DNA of 64,000 bases from Actinomycetospora endophytica (GTDB lineage: Bacteria; Actinomycetota; Actinomycetes; Mycobacteriales; Pseudonocardiaceae). Positions 58,452-64,000 of this stretch are shown here, in pieces. The notes under the pieces were generated by a model, which saw nothing but the letters and a program-made list of their open reading frames with translations, made no database searches and was not told where the DNA came from. The stretch spans positions 62,001 through 126,000 of the forward strand of contig NZ_JAJNDB010000011.1 in assembly GCF_021026375.1 (NCBI RefSeq). The letters are read 5' to 3'. Made by a program: the position numbers and the translations under genes. Numbering within the stretch: the first letter of the stretch is position 1; each line of letters opens with the position of its first letter.

Positions 58452-60527
58452 TCAGCGTCCCCGGAGTGCCTGCACGGTCGCCTGCACCCGGGGATCGCGC
58501 AGCAGCTCCTCCGTCGAGAGGGGCAACGGGATGCGCCAGTTCGGGTAGGCGTCGGTGGTCCCGGGGAGGTTCGGCTGGCGTACCTCGTCGAGCACGTCGG
58601 TGAAGGAGGCCAGCACGATCCGCGAGGCCGCGCGAGCCAGCAGCGTGTGCATGGCCCCGACGATCGCCTGCTCCGAGCGGTCCTCGCCGAGCACGCCCTG
58701 CGCCTCGAGCAGCGCCAGGAGCTCCGCGCGGTCGCGCTCGGCCTGCTCGCGGGCCCCGTCCGGGTCGGTGAGCAGCCCGGCGGCCTCCCGCGCCCGGACG
58801 TGCTCGTCGCGGAGGAAACCCACCGCCGTCGGGAGGTCGTGCGTCGAGATCGTGCCGAGGGTCGAGGCAAACCACTGCGGGGGCGGGACGAGCCGGCCCG
58901 CGTCGTCGCGCTGGAACCACAGCACCGCGCACCCGAGCATCCCGCGCGCGGCGAGGCCCTCGGTCACCTCGGGCTCGACCGTCCCGAGATCCTCCCCGAC
59001 GACGATGGCCCCGGCCCGTGTGGCCTCGATCGTCAGGACGGCGAGCATGGCCCGGGCGTCGTAGGCGACGTAGGTGCCCTCGGTGGCGGGCCGGCCGGGC
59101 GGGATCCACCACAGCCGCCAGAGCCCGGCGACGTGGTCGATCCGCACGCCGTCGGCGTGGTGCAGCACCGCGGCCAGCATCTCGCGCAGCGGCGCGTAGC
59201 CGGCCTCGGCGAGCCGGTCGGGGCGCCACGGGGGCAGCGACCAGTCCTGGCCGAGCTGGTTGAAGTCGTCCGGCGGCGCACCCACGTGCACCCCGGGCGC
59301 GAGGAAGGACTGCAGTGCCCAGGCGTCGGCCCCGTCCGGTGCGCACCCGACGGCGAGGTCGGCGACGAGGCCGACGGGCATGCCGAAGGTGGCGGCGTGA
59401 GCCTCGGCGAGCTGGACGTCGAGCAGGTACTGGCACCAGGCGTGGAAGACGATCCGGTCGGCGAGCTCGGCCTGCGCCGCCGGGATGCCCGGCCCGTCGG
59501 GGGACCGGAGGCCCTCGGGCCACGACCGCCACTCCGGGCCGTGCCGTTCGGCCAGCGCGAACCAGGTGGCGACCTCGCGCAGCGCCTGGTCCATCGCGGC
59601 GACGGCGGCCCGGTGCTCACCCGCGAGCGCCTCGTCGGTCGAGGCGTACTCGGTGTCCTCCTCGGCGGCGACGAGGAACCCGCCCGGTACCAGCGGGGCC
59701 TCGCGACCCGGGAGGCCCGGCAGCGCGCCCACCGACCCGGCGAAGGGCCGCAGCAGCGCGAGCGCGGACCGCTTGGCGTCCCACACCGCGTCGTAGTCGA
59801 TGAGGCCGTCGTCGGCGGACTCCGCGAGCACGTCGACGGTGTCGTGGCCCGGGGCGAGCCGGTCGACCGCGTGCCGGACGTGCGCGGGCGCGGCGCGGTA
59901 GGCCGGGGTGGCCTGCACCCGCAGCGACACCGGGTGCAGGAAGCGGCGCGACGACGGCGAGTACGGCGACGGCTCGACCGTCGGGTCCAGGCGCAGGGCG
60001 TGCAGCGGGTTGCACAGCACCGCCCCCGCGCCCTGGGCGGACGCGGCGCCGAGCAGGTCACGCAGGTCGACCAGGTCGCCGCAGCCCCACGACTCGGCCG
60101 AGTGCAGCGAGTAGAGCTGCACCATCCAGCCCCAGGTGCGCGGCACCTCGGGGAGCCGGTCGGGCGCCACGAGCACGGTCGACTCCGCACCGCCGCACCG
60201 GAGCCGGTGGTAGCCGACCGGCAGGTCCGCCAGGTCCAGCGTGGTCACCGACCGGACGGTGCCGTCCTCGAGGGTCAGCTCGCCCGGGCCGGGCAGCGCC
60301 AGATCGGTCGGCGCGACGATCGTCGGCGGCAGCTCGGTGCGCCCGCGCCGCTCGCGCAGCGCCTCGCGGACGGCCTCGGGGGAGGAGGCGTCGACGTCCA
60401 GGGCGGCCAGGACGTCGACGACGATGCCGGAGTCGACCTCCACGGTGCGCTCCGAGGCGTCGCGGTAGCGGGTCGCGACCCCGTACGCCGCCGCGAGCTC
60501 GGCGAGGTCGTCCTGGACGGGAGGCAC
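58452..60527 (-). CDS. malQ: 4-alpha-glucanotransferase (amylomaltase)
   Basis: A 691-residue GH77 enzyme, normal for actinobacteria. It transfers maltodextrin segments in glycogen/maltose metabolism. Characteristic parts are WGWMVQLYSLHSAESWGCGD (~130), GAGAVLCNPLHAL, FHAWCQYLLD, the nucleophile region DGVRIDHVAGLWRLWWIPPG (~450), the acid region IVVGEDLGTVEPEV (~500) and TISTHDLPTAVGF (~555). It is flanked by stress-signalling genes. Confidence 0.92.
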   Translation of the reverse strand: MPPVQDDLAELAAAYGVATRYRDASERTVEVDSGIVVDVLAALDVDASSPEAVREALRERRGRTELPPTIVAPTDLALPGPGELTLEDGTVRSVTTLDLADLPVGYHRLRCGGAESTVLVAPDRLPEVPRTWGWMVQLYSLHSAESWGCGDLVDLRDLLGAASAQGAGAVLCNPLHALRLDPTVEPSPYSPSSRRFLHPVSLRVQATPAYRAAPAHVRHAVDRLAPGHDTVDVLAESADDGLIDYDAVWDAKRSALALLRPFAGSVGALPGLPGREAPLVPGGFLVAAEEDTEYASTDEALAGEHRAAVAAMDQALREVATWFALAERHGPEWRSWPEGLRSPDGPGIPAAQAELADRIVFHAWCQYLLDVQLAEAHAATFGMPVGLVADLAVGCAPDGADAWALQSFLAPGVHVGAPPDDFNQLGQDWSLPPWRPDRLAEAGYAPLREMLAAVLHHADGVRIDHVAGLWRLWWIPPGRPATEGTYVAYDARAMLAVLTIEATRAGAIVVGEDLGTVEPEVTEGLAARGMLGCAVLWFQRDDAGRLVPPPQWFASTLGTISTHDLPTAVGFLRDEHVRAREAAGLLTDPDGAREQAERDRAELLALLEAQGVLGEDRSEQAIVGAMHTLLARAASRIVLASFTDVLDEVRQPNLPGTTDAYPNWRIPLPLSTEELLRDPRVQATVQALRGR

Positions 60528-60713
60528 CGTTGCTCCTCGGGGATCGGGCGATGGACCAGTCCAGGATCCCAGGTCGGCCGGCGAGGGCGTTTCCCGACGC
60601 GCCGTCCGGACGCGTGGCGAGGGTCCCGTTCCGCACGAACGGCACCGTCGCCGCCCGGCGGGCGGTGACGGTGCGGCTCGCGCCGGACGGGGCCGGCGGG
60701 TGCGGCGGGCGGC

Positions 60714-61124
60714 TCAGCCGCGCCGCTGGTGCGGCACGCGGGCGAGCGGGTGGCGCGCGGCCACCAGGCGGTCGGCGACGTCGGACGCGGAGGTCCGCGG
60801 CCGGCGCACGGTGGCGAGCGCCTCGATCTGGGTGCGGGTCAGGCCGACCTGGCCGGCGAGCGTGGCGCTCACGGCCGAGGCGGTCCAGCCCTGCTCGAGC
60901 AGCAGGTGCACGAGGGCCAGCGCGGAGCCGCGGTCGCGGCGCGCACGGGAGACCAGCGGGGCGAGATCGTCCGGGAGGGGCCGGGGGTCTTCGGTGATCC
61001 CGGGCGCTTCGGGCGTGACGGCGGCGGTCGGCGTCGCGGCCAGGGAGAGGGTGTCGGCATCGAGATGGGCGGCGGGGACGGCACTGTCGGGCCGGGTGGT
61101 GGTGGGTTCGAGGAGCACGGTCAC
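60714..61124 (-). CDS. Hypothetical protein with C-terminal helical domain (~136 aa)
   Basis: No family recognised. After a Thr/Pro/Ala-rich N-terminus (~1-50) comes a helical region: APLVSRARRDRGSALALVHL, LLEQGWTASAVSATLAGQVG and LTRTQIEALATVRRP, possibly a small HTH-like fold. Start is GTG 61124 or GTG 61118; the latter follows GGAAGG at five bases. The 61125-61419 interval before the next gene shows nothing I can name. Confidence 0.6.
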   Translation of the reverse strand: MTVLLEPTTTRPDSAVPAAHLDADTLSLAATPTAAVTPEAPGITEDPRPLPDDLAPLVSRARRDRGSALALVHLLLEQGWTASAVSATLAGQVGLTRTQIEALATVRRPRTSASDVADRLVAARHPLARVPHQRRG

Positions 61125-61419
61125 CTTCCGTTCGGGTACGGAGATCCGGGTGGAGCCATTCCAGGGTCGGCACGCTGTGTGACAGCGAAACACCGGGCCG
61201 GTCACACGACGGTCAACAACCGGTGCGTGTGGCCGGTCAGCGTCGACGCCGAGCGACGGTCGGCGGCGTCGATGACGGCGACCACCCTGTCGCCGTCAAC
61301 CGTTCAGCCCAGTCTGTGCTCTCCGGGTCGGGAGCGACAGGGCTTTTCCGGTGCCACGTCCGAAGAGACGTCCGGGAGCCCCCGGGGGCTGCGTCCGGGT
61401 CGCCCGGGTCACACCACGC

Positions 61420-62175
61420 TCAGGCGGCCATCTCCGCCCAGATGGTCTTGCCGTCCGGGTGGCGGAGCACGCCCCAGGTCCGCGACACGGCCGCGACCAT
61501 CGCCAGGCCCCGCCCGCGCGGGGAGGACGTCGGCGGCGCGTGCCAGGAGGTCGCCTCCGGGACCACGTGGTCGGCCCCGGAGCCGTAGTCCCGCACCGCC
61601 ATCCGGAAGGCGTCGCCGTGGCGCTCGATCTCGACCACCGACGGGCTGAGGGCGTGCTCGACGGCGTTGGTGACCAGCTCGGTGACGACGATCTCGGCGG
61701 CCTCCCGGACCTCGCGGCCCAGCCCCCACCGCCGGCACAGCTCCCGGACCTGGGACCGCGCCCGTCCGGGGGCGTGCGGGTCGACGTCGAAGCGCCAGCC
61801 GTCACGCAGCACGTCGGGCCGGTCCGCCAGACGGGCGAGGGCCTCGGTGACGTCGGCGTACACCGGCGCCTCGTCGGCGACCCGCGACGAGGTGAGCAGC
61901 GCCGCGAGCTCGGGCCCGGGCGCGACGAGCGCGAGACAGGCACGGGGCCACCCGCCGGCCCGGGCGAGGGCGTCGGTGAACGCGTGCACCGCCGAGCTCT
62001 GCCCGGGCCGGAGCTCCGAGACGTCGAGGACCACCCCGCGGTGCTCGCCGAGCAGCTCCGCGAGCGACGCGACGAGGGCCGCCCGGTTCGCGCGGTCCAG
62101 GTCGCCACGGACCGACGCGACCACCGCGCCGCCCGACGGCGGCGCGGGACGGACCTCCCACGCGAGCTTCTGCAC
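61420..62175 (-). CDS. STAS-HATPase fusion (anti-sigma/antagonist-type) protein
   Basis: A 251-residue fusion. Residues ~1-115 form a STAS-like domain (VRGDLDRANRAALVASLAEL; VVLDVSELRPGQSSAVHAF). Residues ~130-250 are a GHKL ATPase of the RsbW type with N-box VVTELVTNAVEHA (~172), G1 VRDYGSGAD and G2 GRGLAMVAAVSRTWG. Such fusions combine antagonist and kinase modules in sigma-factor partner switching. It is divergent from bpa. Confidence 0.83.
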   Translation of the reverse strand: MQKLAWEVRPAPPSGGAVVASVRGDLDRANRAALVASLAELLGEHRGVVLDVSELRPGQSSAVHAFTDALARAGGWPRACLALVAPGPELAALLTSSRVADEAPVYADVTEALARLADRPDVLRDGWRFDVDPHAPGRARSQVRELCRRWGLGREVREAAEIVVTELVTNAVEHALSPSVVEIERHGDAFRMAVRDYGSGADHVVPEATSWHAPPTSSPRGRGLAMVAAVSRTWGVLRHPDGKTIWAEMAA

Positions 62176-62308
62176 GATTCACCTCGCGGCCGAGGTACCC
62201 CGGGTCACCGGGTGCCAAGCCCGACTGTGACCCGGGTGCCGCACCCGTCCGTGACCTCGACGGACGGTTCCCGCGCGGACGGCTGCGGCGGGAGGACATG
62301 ATGGAACG

Positions 62309-62833
62309 GTGAGCGAGGAACTCCAGGACGGCATCGACGACGCTCGCGAGGCTCGCGCCGAGTCGCGCTCGGCGCTGGCGGCCGCCGCGGCGAGCGGTGC
62401 CGGGGACGGTGCGGGGACCGCGGAGCTGGTCGAGTCGCCGGGCGCGGTGATGCGGGTGGCCGGGATGGTCGGCAAGCTCATCGAGGAGGTCCGCCAGGCA
62501 CCGCTCGACGAAGCGGGCCGGGCCCGGCTGGCCGACATCCACGCCCGGTCGATCACCGAGCTGGGCAAGGGCCTCGCTCCCGAGCTGCGCGACGAGCTGG
62601 AGCGCATCTCGCTGCCGCTGGGCACCGACGAGGTGCCCTCGCAGGCGGAACTGCGGATCGCCCAGGCCCAGCTGCTCGGCTGGCTGGAAGGGCTCTTCCA
62701 CGGCATCCAGAGCGCGGTGCTCGCCCAGCAGATGTCCGCGCGGGGCCAGCTCGAGCAGATGCGCCGGGGCCGTGGCGGCGCCGCGGGCGAGGCCGCGGTC
62801 GACGTCGGGCAGCTCGGCGGCCAGTACCTCTGA
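62309..62833 (+). CDS. bpa: Bacterial proteasome activator
   Basis: A 174-residue Bpa-family protein. The four-helix core is seen in MVGKLIEEVRQAPLDEAGRA, HARSITELGKGLAPELRDEL and SQAELRIAQAQLLGWLEGLF followed by HGIQSAVLAQQMSARGQLEQM. The last four residues, GQYL, form the C-terminal motif that opens the 20S proteasome gate. It is an ATP-independent ring activator that feeds unfolded proteins to the proteasome. GTG 62309 is the only in-frame start near the ribosome-binding site. Confidence 0.92.
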   Translation: MSEELQDGIDDAREARAESRSALAAAAASGAGDGAGTAELVESPGAVMRVAGMVGKLIEEVRQAPLDEAGRARLADIHARSITELGKGLAPELRDELERISLPLGTDEVPSQAELRIAQAQLLGWLEGLFHGIQSAVLAQQMSARGQLEQMRRGRGGAAGEAAVDVGQLGGQYL

Positions 62834-62861
62834 CCGACCGCCGCTCGGCGGATCTCGAGAC

Positions 62862-63176
62862 TCAGGCCTCGAGGACGACCTCACCGGCGGGCGAGCCGTG
62901 CAGCGGGCGACGCAGCGCCGAGCGGCGCTCGTCCTCGGTGAGCCCGCCCCACACGCCGTAGGGCTCCCGGGTGGCCAGCGCGTGCCGACGGCACGGCTCC
63001 AGGACCGGACAGCTCATGCAGACCCGCTTGGCCTGGCTCGCGCGCTGCTCGCGGCGCGGGCCACGCTCGCCGTCGGGGTGGAAGAAGAAGCTGGAATCCA
63101 TGCCGCGGCAGGAGCCGTGGAGCTGCCAGTCCCACTCGTCGATGATCGGGCCGGGCAGCAGACGCACATCAGCCAC
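62862..63176 (-). CDS. WhiB-family iron-sulfur transcription factor
   Basis: A 104-residue WhiB protein. The four cluster cysteines are in LHGSCRGMD, and VCMSCPVLEPC (Cx2Cx5C); YGVWGGLTEDERR is the conserved G[VI]WGG turn, followed by a basic C-terminus. It senses redox or nitric oxide and partners sigma factors. GTG 63176 follows GGAGG at five bases; longer upstream frames are not conserved. The WhiB subclass is not certain. Confidence 0.92.
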   Translation of the reverse strand: MADVRLLPGPIIDEWDWQLHGSCRGMDSSFFFHPDGERGPRREQRASQAKRVCMSCPVLEPCRRHALATREPYGVWGGLTEDERRSALRRPLHGSPAGEVVLEA

Positions 63177-63474
63177 GGGAACCTCCAGGTACGAAGGGGA
63201 GCTTGCGGGCACGCTCCGGTGGGTCGGGATGATCTCGGCCCATCCGACGTCGCGGGTATCCCCAGATGTGAACGGACACAAACCCGTGAGCCGTCACTCG
63301 GTGGAGCGCGACCGTTCACGGGGCCGTTCGGGCCCCGCTCCGTCGACCGTGGGATCGCCCACGGCGCCCCGCACGCGCCCGGCGACCGTGCGTCGCGAGT
63401 AGGGTCCGCCCGGTGGGTACCGTGCGGCCGCACTGGCGCCGCCGTAGCCCAGAGATCCAAGAGGAGTGCAGTGC

Positions 63475-63876
63475 ATGTCCGAGAGCGCAGGGAACGGGGG
63501 GCGCGAGGTCGTGGCGACGGAGGACGACTTCTCCACGGAGGAGCCCATGGGGGTCGAGGTCGAGCGCTCCGGCCCGACATCGGTGATCCGCCTGTCCGGT
63601 GAGATCGACATGCTGACGACGCCCGCGTTGCGGGCGAAGGTCACCGAGGAGCTGGGGGCCGGCCTGTCGGTCCTCGTGCTCGACATGCTCGCCGTCGAGT
63701 TCCTCGGCTCCAGCGGCCTCGCGCTGCTGGTCGAGGCCCTCGACGAGTCGCGCAACCGCGGGGTCTCGCTCCGGCTCGTCGCCGACAGCCGGCCGGTGAG
63801 CCGTCCGCTGCAGGCCACCGGCCTCACGGACCTCTTCGAGATCCACTCGACGGTGGAGGAGGCGCTGGCCGCCTGA
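63475..63876 (+). CDS. STAS anti-sigma factor antagonist (RsbV-like)
   Basis: A 133-residue STAS protein: VIRLSGEIDMLTTPALRAKV (~36), SVLVLDMLAVEFLGSSGLAL with the phosphorylation serine in GSSG (~79), and PVSRPLQATGLTDLFEIHS near the end. ATG 63475 is eight bases after GAGGAG. It would release SigF-type factors from an RsbW-like anti-sigma factor when dephosphorylated. Confidence 0.9.
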   Translation: MSESAGNGGREVVATEDDFSTEEPMGVEVERSGPTSVIRLSGEIDMLTTPALRAKVTEELGAGLSVLVLDMLAVEFLGSSGLALLVEALDESRNRGVSLRLVADSRPVSRPLQATGLTDLFEIHSTVEEALAA

Positions 63877-63901
63877 GGCGGTCCGGCTCCTCCACCCGGG
63901 G

Positions 63902-63944
63902 CGTGCCCATCGGCACGTCGACACGCGCGCCACCACCGGTGGTG
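63902..63944. terminator. Hairpin and palindrome after the STAS gene
   Basis: CGTGCC/GGCACG with a 4-nt loop (63902-63917) is followed by the perfect 14-bp palindrome CACCACCGGTGGTG (63931-63944). The first is a compact terminator candidate 26 bp after the STAS stop; the second may be regulatory for whatever follows the window. Confidence 0.45.
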
Positions 63945-64000
63945 ACCAGCGACCCGTGCGCCGATACGGTGATGCAGCGACCGGCGGAACCACCCGTCCG

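Noticed and set aside
57387-60668. Very long plus-strand open frame (over 1000 codons) opposite sigF, anti-sigma and malQ
   Set aside because: It is Arg/Gly/Val-rich, spans several clear minus-strand genes and has no recognisable domain; it is the usual antisense open frame of GC-rich DNA.
1-64000. CRISPR arrays, IS elements, rRNA genes, riboswitches
   Set aside because: No regularly spaced repeats, transposase reading frames, rRNA-like sequence or recognisable riboswitch core was seen on either strand.

Overview
The window is chromosomal DNA from a very GC-rich actinomycete, most likely a Pseudonocardia-like member of the Pseudonocardiaceae. That assignment is an inference from the extreme GC bias, frequent GTG starts and 1-4 bp gene overlaps. 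Gene content agrees: a WhiB protein, a UsfX-SigF pair, a Bpa-type proteasome activator, F420/LLM oxidoreductases, a class-G malate synthase and a GxCxG polyhydroxyalkanoate synthase. No rRNA operon, CRISPR array, insertion sequence or replication origin was seen. There are two intact tRNA genes, Lys(CTT) and His(GTG).

Region 1-6.5 kb is a divergent sugar/polyol module: a DhaK-DhaL fusion kinase (cut by the window edge) and a HAD phosphatase on one side; a DeoR regulator, a polyol-type MFS permease, an FGGY kinase and a histidine phosphatase on the other. Both promoter regions share a 14-bp motif, a likely DeoR operator. 6.5-11.2 kb holds a GlxA-type regulator divergent from a PEP-mutase-like/DUF1272/AlkB/Imm1-like operon, then an LLM oxidoreductase and an acetyltransferase. 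11.3-17.7 kb has a PucR-type regulator divergent from an HSL-type hydrolase lacking its serine, a small membrane protein and two MFS exporters, followed by an orphan propane-monooxygenase-type hydroxylase beta subunit. 17.7-22.7 kb carries small regulators and membrane proteins (PadR pair, DHFR-like, RDD, DUF2277).

At 22.8-26.0 kb a two-gene operon encodes a phosphoribosyltransferase-TRSP-StiP fusion plus a HAD phosphatase. This is the biosynthetic module normally found with tellurium-resistance (Ter) systems, here without any ter gene. 26-34.2 kb holds a cyclase-family hydrolase, two acyl-CoA ligases, a PucR regulator and a PHA synthase/depolymerase operon. 34.2-43.8 kb contains malate synthase G, several small enzymes, and a secreted esterase fused to LGFP wall-binding repeats.

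44.05-47.09 kb looks like a decayed integrative element in the tRNA-Lys gene. A 37-bp copy of the tRNA 3' end lies at the far end, a broken integrase C-terminus sits beside the tRNA, and between them are a DUF6247 antitoxin with a frameshifted RelE-like toxin, a substrate-binding protein and an SDR without its tyrosine. 47.1-56.3 kb has tRNAs, oligoribonuclease, a fatty acyl reductase/ligase/acyl-CoA dehydrogenase operon, a frameshifted ATP-dependent DNA ligase, a DUF1206 membrane protein and an OYE-family reductase. 56.3-64 kb is a stress-response neighbourhood: UsfX-SigF with a recognisable SigF-type promoter, two STAS antagonists, a STAS-ATPase fusion, MalQ, Bpa and WhiB. A ~50-bp palindromic repeat occurs twice (230-279, inside the kinase reading frame, and 48019-48068).
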